This document shows positions 58,601 to 64,000 of a DNA stretch of 64,000 nucleotides, one piece after another. Made by a program: the position numbers and the translations under genes. The stretch covers positions 4,442,270 through 4,506,269 of the forward strand of contig OZ020265.1 of assembly GCA_963971285.1 (NCBI GenBank), read 5' to 3'. Origin of the DNA: Astropecten irregularis (Eukaryota; Echinodermata; Asteroidea; Paxillosida; Astropectinidae). The notes beneath the pieces were generated by a model. That model was not told where the DNA came from, did not search any database, and saw only the letters and a program-made list of their open reading frames with translations. Numbering within the stretch: the stretch's first letter is position 1; each line of letters starts with the position of its first letter.

Positions 58601-61600
58601 TTGTAGGTTTTCATATCCTTTCCATTATTCGAATTTCAGAGCAGAGATGTCCAAGTGGTTGTGAATGCTCGGCTTATCAAGGGGACGTTCGTGCAGTTTG
58701 TGAAGACGGCTGGACCAAGACTACTGTTGACAACATGGCAAAGGGAACACAGCACCTGTAAGCATACACTGATTTGGTCAGAGGTCAAACTAGACTTGAC
58801 AACAAATCTGAAAGTCTGGCGAAGTAGTGACCATTTAAACACGGACAAATAAAAAAAATATTTTTGTGATTGAATGCATCGATTTTGTTTGTATTTTTGC
58901 AGCACGCTTTCTGGTGGAAACGCAAGTGCACTTGAAGAGGGACTTTTCAAAGAGTTCTTATCATTACAAGCTTTGTAAGTACATAGTTTTCTGGCAAAAA
59001 CAAAATAGCGACATGACTAAATTTCGCAAACATTGTCTTTGTAATTATTCATCCATAGGCCTGTGTGTTTTGGTTTTATTGCCCGATAACGTACATCCTA
59101 AAGTGATGGAGTGCAATATTTCTGAAGGGCATCGCTTTACAATCTGAACCGATCTCTTGTAAGAATCAGGGGGAATCCTCTTGACTGTCCTTAATACATC
59201 TCTAGAAAAAACTCGTTACTATGTCATTACGATTGTAACTTCCATCGTAAGGAAGTTTTTACAACTTCCTTATCACAAAACTATATAAGAATTTCTAGTA
59301 TTTTGCCATGAGTACGAACCCGAGTACGAGTACTAAAACACTGGTTGGAAATCAAATCTCTCCTATTAGTTCACGTCTTTGTTTTTTCTCTTGATGTATT
59401 TTCCCTACCATCAGATGGCTCAACAACAACAGCATGAACAGGATCAGACCAGAGATATTTAACGGTCTGGACAATCTGACTTTCTTGTAAGTTCCCTTCG
59501 ACACACAATAGAGAGGCCTTACTCTCTCCTGTAGTTTGACCAGCTAACATTGACATGAGATTGGTTTATAATATTACTTGAATTTAGCAGGACACCAGTA
59601 CGATGTTCCAGAGGTCGCAGGTTCGAATTCCTCCTGGCCAATTTTCTTTGGAATTCACATTATTTTCAATAACTAGTTTACAGTTATGCTGACAACAAAA
59701 TGCACCATAACTACGTTTGATGTTCATTGAGTTTTTGTTTCTGTAACGTTGAATGCATTTGTTCTGTGGGTTTTGTTTCTCAGGGATATATCAGAAAACA
59801 ACATAAGAAGTATTGAAGGTGTCTGCTTCAAAGGATTAATGAACTTAGACATCATGTAAGTGATCTTTAATTATACTCAATATAAAGAGGGTAATATCCA
59901 TTTGATGGGATTAAGCTCAACTAAAGAAGATTAAAATTGTTATGAAGATACTGATATCCGTATTTGTCAGCAGTTGTACAGAAAACAAAACTACAGATAA
60001 ACACAACTTCTACTTCTACAGATCCATGAAAAAGGTGATAAAGAGTGTGTGTAGTGATGATGGAGAATTACTGACACGGATTACTCAAACCTAAAATACA
60101 TCATTAAACAGCTGAACATGGGTTTCCTTTAAGGAAGCAAATTTTGAATTGAGGTCAATGACTGGTCACAGAAAAGTGGGCATGCGAACGGTGCCTTATT
60201 CAGTGTTATGCAGCTTTGTGCATTTTGCATAATTTTAACATATCTTTGTCCTTATTTTCCAGGATTGTTCGGAATAATCCCCTTCAAACATTACAAAATG
60301 CCTCCTTCCAAGGACTCAGGAAACTACGGATTTTGTAAGTTCATTCATACATTGAACCATAATTAGGTAACACAAAAAGAAACGATAAATGTACAATATA
60401 GCAATATATAGCAATGCGTAGAATATCAAATTGGCTGATTGTACGAACTGATAGAAGAGGAGAATGATGATCGAAAATCTCTTCGGTTTCAGCAGAAAAA
60501 AAAAACGATTCAGAAATGTTTCCTACCTTGCCTCACCCAAGCTCTAAGGGTAAAAGACATTTACAAATCATATGGACAAAATTCCATTGGTTGGTTGAAA
60601 CTGTATACTATGCATGTATGTGCTGACTGTGGCACAATGGGATATTTTTGGAGAGTCGGTCTTGAGTCAACAGCAATTGTGAGCATGCGCGCGTTGTATT
60701 GCGCGTTCGTGCGCGTGCGCTGTTGATTCAAGACCGACTCTCCAAAAGTCTCCAATTAGCACGCATGGAACTGTCAGAGTGCGCCCTCAAACTCCACATT
60801 TCTTTAGCACAGAGGTAATATACTTACAGCACGAAACGTCAGAGGTGATTGACATCTAACTTTGTTCTGAAATACTTTGTGTTTTTTCTTCAGGGTTCTG
60901 ATCAGAGGTAGCGCTTCAAGTTCAACCGATTCACCGGTTCTCGTCAAGGACAATGCATTGGATGATCTCATCAGCTTGGAAATGCTGTAAGTTACCGAAC
61001 ACAGGGCACTCAAAGTTAATGAATAGAGGAATGTAAATCTACTAGGACCAATGACATGGTCAGGAGGGCAAGTAAAAAAAAAATGTAAATATTTTGCATG
61101 AAGAAGATTCCTTCCGTATAATGTGCCGTGTGGTGCCTCCAAGTTGTCTGCTGTAAGAAGCGATTCGTGCCTCAAGAAAAAAAACATGAACACAAAAAAC
61201 ACCAGATATTTATCAGCTGTTGTTGTTTTGAATTTTAGGTACGTTGACGATTATCGTTTGTGCTGTGAGTTTGTGTCATCGATCACGGGCTTCGACATCA
61301 GCAAATGTCAAACCACGGAGCTGCAGCCACCTCTGAACCTCTGCGGGAGCCTCATGCGCAACCACTTCCTCCGAGTCTCCATGTGGATCCTGGGTCTCAG
61401 CGCCCTCATCGGCAACGCCGTGGCCATCATCTGGCGCCTCATGGGCAAGGAGAAAGGCACGAAGAAGACTCACGCGTTCTTCGTGGCCAACCTGGCAATT
61501 TCGGACTTCATGATGGGGGTGTACATGCTGATCATTGCCGGCGCTGATTTGCACTTTGGCGAGGATTATTCAAGAGTAGCCAACGAGTGGAGGTCCAGCG

Positions 61601-62394
61601 TGACTTGCAAGGTAGCTGGGGTCATTTCAGTGATGTCCAGTGAGGCGTCCGTCTTCTTTGTTACGCTGATCAGCCTAGACAGCTTCTTGTCCATCGTGTT
61701 CCCTTTCAGTCGCATCAGGATTGAGGAAACGTCAGCCAAAGTGTCAGTGGGCCTTATCTGGATGTGCTCTCTGGGTCTCAGCGCTGGTCCCACAGTCTTC
61801 GTGGGGTCCGACTCCAAAGTCTACGGCCTCTCTGATGTCTGCATCGGCCTGCCCTTGATCACCGAACCAACGAGCTACGTGGTGCAAGAGAGTCAGATCG
61901 GGAACCCGCTTGGAGGGGAGACGGTGTCTATCCCAGTCGCTCAGGGGAAGCAGCCAGCTTGGATCTACTCCATCGTCCTGTTCCTCGGAGTCAACATGAT
62001 CTGCTTCTTGACGGTCCTGTGCTGCTATATCGGCATCGCTGTTAAGGTCAAACAAACTGTCAGCAAGGTCAAGACGTCATCACACCGCGAGCGAGAGATC
62101 AAGATGGCCGTCAAGATGTCTATGATAGTCGGCACTGACTTCGCCTGCTGGATGCCGGTCATCATCATGGGGATTCTGTCTCAGACAGGAATTGTAGACA
62201 TCGGTCCAGACATGTACGCCTGGACTGTTGTCTTCATCCTGCCCATCAATTCAGCTCTCAATCCATACCTGTATACATTCTACACCGCTTTGACAGCACG
62301 CCGCAAAGAAAAATCAGGCAATTCAACCGAGATGAAGGCAAAGTCCTTTGGAACAACGCTGTCCGTTGTCTCTGACCCCGGTGTCAAGGGATAG
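31612..62394 (+). CDS. CUB/LDLa/LRR seven-transmembrane receptor, GRL101/relaxin-receptor-like, copy B
   Basis: 28 exons: 31612-31675, 38321-38710, 43358-43468, five cassettes (43889-54780, entries below), 56019-56393, 57578-57700, 58161-58283, 58640-58757, 58903-58974, 59415-59486, 59784-59855, 60263-60334, 60894-60986, 61239-62394. In the ideal 1,701-aa model: signal 1-21, CUB-like 22-151, LDLa 152-188, cassettes 189-943, CUB 944-1068, two LDLa to 1150, LRR cap and LRRs to 1317, seven-helix domain to 1701. All extracellular module exons are phase 1-1; LRR exons are phase 2. The start has A at -3 and G at +4 and opens a clear signal peptide. Known GRL101 (a snail receptor) has LDLa and LRR but, to my knowledge, no CUB. 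Cassette 3 has a 1-nt deletion, so the gene is intact only if that exon is skipped or the base is an error. Confidence 0.85.
31740..32228. other. Start of copy B intron 1; AGAGTGG/CCACTCT repeats
   Basis: Several inverted and direct ACTCTTTGA.AAGAGCCATATGAGGGACAACTC blocks (31831-31862, 31966-32000) suggest a small decayed foldback element. No gene is seen. Confidence 0.45.
32229..32455 (+). repeat. Inverted repeat arm, left
   Basis: Pairs with 38041-38273. It includes TCTTCTTTCACGCAACTC and CGCGAGACTCATGTCTACGG. A partial second copy of the arm follows at 32458-32505. Confidence 0.75.
32506..33037. other. Intron 1 filler, nothing recognised
   Basis: AT-rich sequence with no repeats or reading frames that I can support. 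Confidence 0.4.
33181..34930 (-). mobile_element. Penelope-like element, defective
   Basis: The minus strand encodes an N-terminal region (34553-34879), then 33661-34470 with VVNLSQRQLT-type leader, DKGNATVIMDKSDY and SFDVESLFTNVP, the first reverse transcriptase motifs. The reading then breaks at a G/C-rich insert. After it, 33186-33485 encodes the C-terminal end of a GIY-YIG endonuclease domain (SHEKDHIINW). The YxDD core and catalytic GIY-YIG are missing, so it cannot move by itself. Confidence 0.8.
33486..33672. mobile_element. G/C-rich insert replacing the Penelope core
   Basis: Pyrimidine-rich sequence with a run of 17 G (33611-33627) and an AGTGGCGCACCCGGGGG end on the minus strand. 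It looks like a foreign repeat put in where the RT core was lost. Confidence 0.5.
35020..37700 (-). mobile_element. Non-LTR retrotransposon (RTE/BovB-like LINE), broken
   Basis: Minus-strand pieces in order: AP endonuclease (37590-37106, with KYGVGFLVRK, PISSRLISIR, TTWHSPGGRYHNQIDFIL), linker (37109-36450), reverse transcriptase (NYRTISPISHPSKV and EEQVGFRPG near 36150-36330, FADDIDLM at about 35750) and a C-terminal region (35460-35020: LLYGCETWTL, RRKLAWYGHVTRH, RRRGRQRKTW). Frames change several times and the 5' end of the endonuclease is missing. Clade is judged from the C-terminal pattern. Confidence 0.8.
38041..38273 (-). repeat. Inverted repeat arm, right
   Basis: Reverse complement of 32229-32455 at roughly 80-85% by eye. 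It ends 47 bp before copy B exon 2. Confidence 0.75.
38321..38710 (+). CDS. Copy B exon 2: divergent CUB-like domain with Ser/Tyr tract
   Basis: 130 residues, phase 1-1, between TTATAG and GTAAAG. It has four cysteines (SACID, NYCWNI, LVCEI, ASCDV), matching the four of a CUB fold, and a CxW-like YCW. A low-complexity insert of Ser and Tyr (about 38540-38600, TCTTCC/TCTTAC codons) followed by an acidic stretch sits where a CUB loop would be. Confidence 0.7.
38815..40970 (-). mobile_element. Penelope-like fragment, interrupted by a TIR element
   Basis: Minus strand 39177-38985 encodes an N-terminal RT segment (EWQALGSLL, IIMKPADECSVVVL, close to the usual IKPADKGSAVVV). The tail 38940-38815 ends in the terminal phrase TGAGAAAGATCC.TACTGGGATC...CAGGCCC. 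Reading upstream continues beyond the inserted element near 40802-40900. Core and endonuclease are missing. Confidence 0.65.
39208..40791. mobile_element. 1.58-kb nonautonomous TIR DNA transposon
   Basis: Left end TAGCCTTGATAAAGGCG and right end CGCCTTGACCAAGGCTA are inverses, and similarity of the arms continues about 140 bp (CGTACCGC, CAGCGACCTCTC.CGG). ATATTCCTA flanks both ends (39199, 40792), a 9-bp target duplication as made by MuDR- or hAT-like transposases. No transposase frame is seen. Confidence 0.75.
41035..42300 (+). mobile_element. Penelope-like C-terminal remnant and tail
   Basis: 41540-41640 reads DRLLRAIPEKPILAYRRP and NLRDLIVRAEVPP. After a frame change, 41672-41830 reads CNSRCVVCQQH and GNITCTTSNVIYLISCRVC, the Cys-rich lead into a GIY-YIG domain. 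The tail 42195-42290 (CCTTTGAGGAAAGTCCTGC) is inverted relative to 38815-38940. Confidence 0.65.
42451..42626. mobile_element. Foldback MITE, family M3, copy 2
   Basis: ATAGTACTACGGAGCTC and its inverse GAGCTCCGTAGTACTAT form the ends; the interior is ATCTCAGGATGTCG-type units as in 13591-13909. Confidence 0.8.
42730..42985 (-). mobile_element. tRNA-derived SINE (family S1), degraded
   Basis: Minus-strand B-box GGGTTCGAATCC (42828-42839) with S1 flanks ATGCAAATTAGG and AAATCATTGATATTCATGATTTA. Confidence 0.55.
43358..43468 (+). CDS. Copy B exon 3: LDLa module
   Basis: 37 residues with six cysteines in LDLa spacing, phase 1-1. The calcium-binding end is weak: the usual DxSDE is replaced by DLNGK. 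Acceptor GTTTCAG, donor GTAAG. Confidence 0.85.
43889..45201 (+). CDS. Copy B cassette 1: split CUB plus LDLa-like module
   Basis: Exons 43889-44123 (235 nt), 44435-44556 (122 nt) and 45106-45201 (96 nt), phases 1-2-1-1. The first holds CGDGF, SPGWPI.YYPNN, QCLW and YDYLYC; the second completes the CUB (FPVW, MFLKF, RGFEFLVEQ). The third has four cysteines and no acidic SDE, so it is a shortened LDLa-like module. The acceptor of the third exon is ATAG before TTTCC. The nearer CAG would put the frame out. Confidence 0.82.
45410..46385. mobile_element. Element with GCTTTTCCGC ends and a 129-bp satellite
   Basis: AGCTTTTCCGC (45415) is inverted as GCGGAAAAGCT (45427 and again 46334). The body holds four and a half units of exactly 129 bp (starts 45713, 45842, 45971, 46100, 46229), with TGACCTCTGTGACCTCTACT in each. 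It lies in the intron between cassettes 1 and 2. Confidence 0.7.
46840..47738. mobile_element. Cluster of S2 tRNA-derived SINEs in an intron
   Basis: A minus-strand copy (46861-47030; GGCTCGAATCC, TTGCTCAGTTGGTAGAG) and two plus-strand copies (47331-47460, 47625-47738; TGGCTCAGTTGGTAGAGCG). Between them ACCACGCACAC and GTGTGTGCGTGGT form hairpins near 47165-47300. Comparison with the cassette 1 intron shows the whole block is inserted after the GCGTTAAATT phrase. Confidence 0.65.
47891..49197 (+). CDS. Copy B cassette 2: split CUB plus LDLa-like module
   Basis: Exons 47891-48125, 48436-48557 and 49102-49197, the same sizes and phases as cassette 1 and all open. SPGWPI reads SPGCPI here, adding an unpaired cysteine. 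Confidence 0.82.
49507..50761 (+). pseudogene. Copy B cassette 3: first exon frameshifted
   Basis: Exons 49507-49740, 50218-50339 and 50666-50761. The first is 234 nt where its four sisters have 235: GTGGCAGAGGTGGGA of the others reads GTGGCAAGGTGGGA at about 49620. Reading then leaves the CUB frame. The other two exons are intact. Splice sites remain. Skipping all three exons would preserve the frame. Confidence 0.8.
49799..50101. mobile_element. piggyBac-like MITE (family M2) in cassette 3 intron
   Basis: TTAA-AGGTAATATCATAC and GTATGATACTATCT-TTAA. Cassettes 4 and 5 have the empty site (ATTATGGTTAACGA near 52163 and 53960). Confidence 0.85.
50863..51640. mobile_element. Second element with the 129-bp satellite
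   Basis: GGCTTTTCCGC at 50863 and AAACGGAAAAGCC at 51605. Unit starts at 51191, 51320 and 51449 are again exactly 129 bp apart. It lies between cassettes 3 and 4. Confidence 0.7.
51035..51106. mobile_element. 72-bp perfect-ended palindromic insert
   Basis: GGGGCCGATTTCATAAA and its inverse TTTATGAAATCGGCCCC border a short centre. It resembles the ends of the MITE at 1555 and may be a minimal member of that family. Confidence 0.6.
51643..51669. repeat. (TGTC)n microsatellite
   Basis: Six perfect TGTC units. Shorter runs at the same intron position occur before cassettes 3 and 5. Confidence 0.8.
51867..53371 (+). CDS. Copy B cassette 4: split CUB plus LDLa-like module
   Basis: Exons 51867-52101, 52281-52402 and 53276-53371, all open with standard sizes and phases. 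It is almost identical to cassette 5 in exons and short introns, so these two are the youngest duplication. A SINE lies in its second intron. Confidence 0.82.
52620..52965 (+). mobile_element. tRNA-derived SINE (family S1) in cassette 4 intron
   Basis: Contains TGGCCTAGCAGG and GGTTCGAATCC, with an about 84-bp block (CACGTGCTCTCACAAGCACT onward) repeated on both sides, preceded by a T run. Cassette 5 shows the empty site (ACCCGTCTTAATTC near 54412). Confidence 0.8.
53665..54780 (+). CDS. Copy B cassette 5: split CUB plus LDLa-like module
   Basis: Exons 53665-53899, 54079-54200 and 54685-54780, all open. Differs from cassette 4 by only a few bases in the CUB exons (for example the ATC/TTC and GAC/GAA positions before YPNK). 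Confidence 0.82.
54813..55400. repeat. GCTTTTCCGC-family fragments and ATTTCGTTC repeats
   Basis: Two GCTTTTCCGC starts (54814, 54883) begin fragments of the family seen at 45410. At 55262-55345 the unit ATTTCGTTCTCTCGAAATA recurs about four times with variation. Confidence 0.5.
55401..56018. other. Intron between cassette 5 and exon 19; nothing recognised
   Basis: Short open frames only; no repeat family identified. Confidence 0.4.
56019..56393 (+). CDS. Copy B exon 19: complete single-exon CUB domain
   Basis: 125 residues, phase 1-1. Shows ECGDP, SPGYPENYPSDLDCQW, a third cysteine (VTCST) and SCDVTVHFRSD, ending GFHIRLF, which fits a full CUB. It has the conventional YP...C.W signature, unlike the split CUBs, and is not part of the cassette series. 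Confidence 0.85.
56701..56895. repeat. 20-bp palindromic satellite and 28-bp duplication
   Basis: Five contiguous 20-bp units (56701-56800) each hold the palindrome CGTACGTACG or a one-base variant. A sixth core lies at 56809-56822. Two perfect 28-bp copies (56840-56867, 56868-56895) follow, with AATTAATTAAGTAC inside. Confidence 0.85.
57320..57400. repeat. Penelope-type terminal fragment
   Basis: GGGCCTGATGTTTCGATAC followed by GCAGGATCGATC matches the tail phrase at 38815 in outline. Confidence 0.4.
57578..57700 (+). CDS. Copy B exon 20: LDLa module
   Basis: 41 residues, six cysteines, phase 1-1. RCDGFQDCQTDGSDEHDC gives the complete acidic calcium-binding motif. Donor GTGAGT. Confidence 0.9.
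58161..58283 (+). CDS. Copy B exon 21: LDLa module
   Basis: 41 residues, six cysteines, phase 1-1, with VCDGNDDCPNGDDETDLEC. The acceptor is ATACAG; the open frame continuing upstream from it is intron. Confidence 0.9.
58640..60986 (+). CDS. Copy B exons 22-27: LRR N-terminal cap and LRRs
   Basis: 58640-58757 encodes the Cys cap (RCPSGCECSAYQG...VC). 58903-58974, 59415-59486, 59784-59855 and 60263-60334 are 72-nt exons of one 24-residue LRR each. 60894-60986 is a 93-nt LRR-like exon joined to the hinge. All LRR exons are phase 2. Four full repeats is fewer than in the relaxin receptors (about ten). A decayed repeat may lie at 59080-59158. Confidence 0.87.
60497..60808. mobile_element. About 310-bp insertion in copy B intron, with strong hairpin
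   Basis: Copy A lacks this block (CGGTTTCAGCTCAGAGG near 1482-1497). It starts with an A run and contains GGAGAGTCGGTCTTGA...TCAAGACCGACTCTCC (60650-60743) around GC-rich alternating CGCG/GCGC. Probably a MITE or retroposed sequence inserted after the gene duplication. Confidence 0.6.
61239..62394 (+). CDS. Copy B terminal exon: hinge and seven-helix domain
   Basis: Same length (1,156 nt) and design as the copy A exon, with few amino-acid changes (for example MCSLG for VCALG in helix 4, SDPGVKG for SGTGVKG at the end). CWMP and NPYLY are kept, and the E/DRY arginine is again serine. The acceptor is TTTTAG before 61239. Confidence 0.93.
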
Positions 62395-63594
62395 GTTATC
62401 CGGGGACATACTCTGCTGTCTGACTGTGTCTGGAGGACCAAATTGGTCCACTGTCATGCGACATGCGTGTTCAGGTCATCCGGACAGCCAGTCAGCTATG
62501 CAGTTGAGCTCGTTACTCCGGCTCCCCGTAGGACACTAAATCAAAGGGACGTCATGGTTAAGAGGTCACCAAAGCATAATCCTTTCACAGAGCGTTCTAT
62601 TCAAAATCTGCAACCTTTCTCAGCAACCTTTCACAATTTCATCGCATCGTTGAACAGAATTTATCTGAAACTATACAAGCATTGAATAATATAACTGAAT
62701 ATACGGTAGACATATTAACTATTCCTTCAGTGCTATGCGTTCCTCAGACTGTTTTCAGTACGAGCTTGAGGAAAACGTACTGGCACTCATAGAACGGAAC
62801 GAAACAAGTGAAAACAGGGAGCATTTAAGTATGGTAATCAAGGTAACATGCAAACTGCAGCCCTTTCCAGCATACGTTACCAATTTCATCACAACTTGTA
62901 ATGGCTTTCAGTAATTTGTTTTTCAATTTTGGACAATATGACTCCCAGTTTCGAGGACACTTAGTATGCACTCGAACTGTTTGAAGAATTTGAATTTAAG
63001 AATATGGCAGTACCCATGAAGGCCAAGGAAACTATTAGTACTTGAAGAACGAAATAACAGCAGTCTGTGAGCAGATATATTTACGGTAAACATGCCAACA
63101 GAAGTGATTTTTAAAATCATATTTACTCATCCTTATTTTATTAGTGAGTTTCTAGGCCATTTATATCACTTCTATTTTTTTTCCAAATAGTTAGACACTT
63201 GTTTTAAGCTTGTTAAGCTCACATTCAGTACACGACACATAATCTTGCGAACGGTAATCAGTTACAGTTGTAATACATTATCATTCTCACTGATAAGTTG
63301 TATTGTAATTTGATGTTTCTAACAGTTATATCAATGTTCCGAAATTAATTATTGTAGACACTGAAATAATACCTTTTTATCATTTATTCTGTGCAATTGT
63401 TAGATTTAGCCTTTATAACCATTTATATTCAACCTCATACTTTTAATTCATGAACGTAGAAGAAAATACAAAATGTTCACTTTAACAATAATTGTTAACT
63501 CTGAAAGAAACTTTTTTCTGAACGTATGTTTTCTTTCCTCTCAATGTTGCCCGTTTTATAGACAAAGCTAGAAAATGTTGTTTATTAAAGATAG
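62395..63594. other. 3' flank of copy B, homologous to copy A flank
   Basis: Similarity to 3223-3720 and 5448-6400 is patchy but collinear. No further gene is seen. Confidence 0.5.
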
Positions 63595-63952
63595 TATATC
63601 ATACTTTGGTAAAAAAACCGAAACAGGAATGTTCACATATTTCTGTTCAACTTACAGGGTATGAAGATGGTGGTGGTAGAAACATACCGTTAAAATATTT
63701 CCACATAAAATGGAGAATTTTTCCAGAAATTAATAAAGCAACGACCGAAAATCTGTTTGATCATTTAAAAAATAAACAATAACAGAGAAAAGACTTACGA
63801 AATACTGTGGTTATTTTTCACTGTTTTCTCAAAAAGTGGGCAACGTATGGGACTGAAATTTTCACAGATTACTGTTACTGTATCTTCCATGATATTTTTG
63901 CCCATGAATCTGTATTTCTTTTACAAAAACCAAAGTATGATACTGCCTTTAA
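63595..63952. mobile_element. piggyBac-like MITE (family M2), full copy
   Basis: TTAA-AGATAGTATATCATAC at the left and GTATGATACTGCCT-TTAA at the right. It sits in flank sequence similar to that holding the 6436 and 7027 copies, so it may be the duplicate of one of them. Confidence 0.8.
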
Positions 63953-64000
63953 TGCAAAACGCTCTTTTCTGTATGTAAGCACTTTGTGAAGAAGTTCATA

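Overview
The window is nuclear DNA of an animal. Its genes are split by GT-AG introns and embedded in AT-rich, heavily transposon-laden sequence. A receptor that joins CUB, LDL-receptor class A (LDLa) and leucine-rich repeats (LRR) to a rhodopsin-type seven-helix domain, together with Penelope-like elements, an RTE/BovB-like LINE, tRNA-derived SINEs and many MITEs, suggests a marine invertebrate. Amphioxus, a hemichordate or an echinoderm is most likely; the sequence alone does not settle which.

Two directly repeated paralogues of one receptor family (GRL101/relaxin-receptor-like LGRs, type C) frame the window. Copy A (428-3222, +) enters from the left edge, so only four LRR-type exons and the seven-helix exon are visible. 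Copy B (31612-62394, +) appears complete in 28 exons: signal peptide, divergent CUB with a Ser/Tyr insert, LDLa, five tandem copies of a three-exon cassette (CUB split over two exons plus a short LDLa-like exon), a single-exon CUB, two LDLa, LRR N-terminal cap, LRRs and the seven-helix exon. All exon phases agree and the ideal model is 5,106 nt (1,701 aa). The one defect is a 1-nt deletion in the first exon of cassette 3. Every cassette begins and ends in phase 1, so skipping one keeps the frame.

Region by region: 1-3.7 kb, copy A and its 3' flank. 3.7-28.3 kb, intergenic with no convincing protein gene: foldback elements, a TTAA-flanked (piggyBac-like) MITE family, tRNA-derived SINEs, G+C-rich repeats and one possible spliced transcript near 20.3-21.9 kb. 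28.37-31.38 kb, a 3-kb foldback element whose arms are about 48-bp minisatellites, ending about 230 bp upstream of the copy B start codon. 31.6-43.3 kb, the long first introns of copy B, filled with a nested stack (foldback MITE containing a Penelope-like element and an RTE-like LINE) and a second Penelope cluster interrupted by a 1.58-kb TIR element. 43.3-54.8 kb, the cassette expansion, with 129-bp satellite arrays, SINEs and MITEs in its introns. 55-62.4 kb, the receptor core. 62.4-64 kb, a 3' flank similar to that of copy A.

The two receptors are the only host genes I can support. The large extracellular region of copy B should bind ligand or partner proteins at the cell surface and the seven-helix domain should signal through G proteins. 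The ligand cannot be inferred from the sequence. Differential insertions between the duplicated genes, and between duplicated cassettes, give clean filled-site/empty-site pairs that order the duplication and transposition events.
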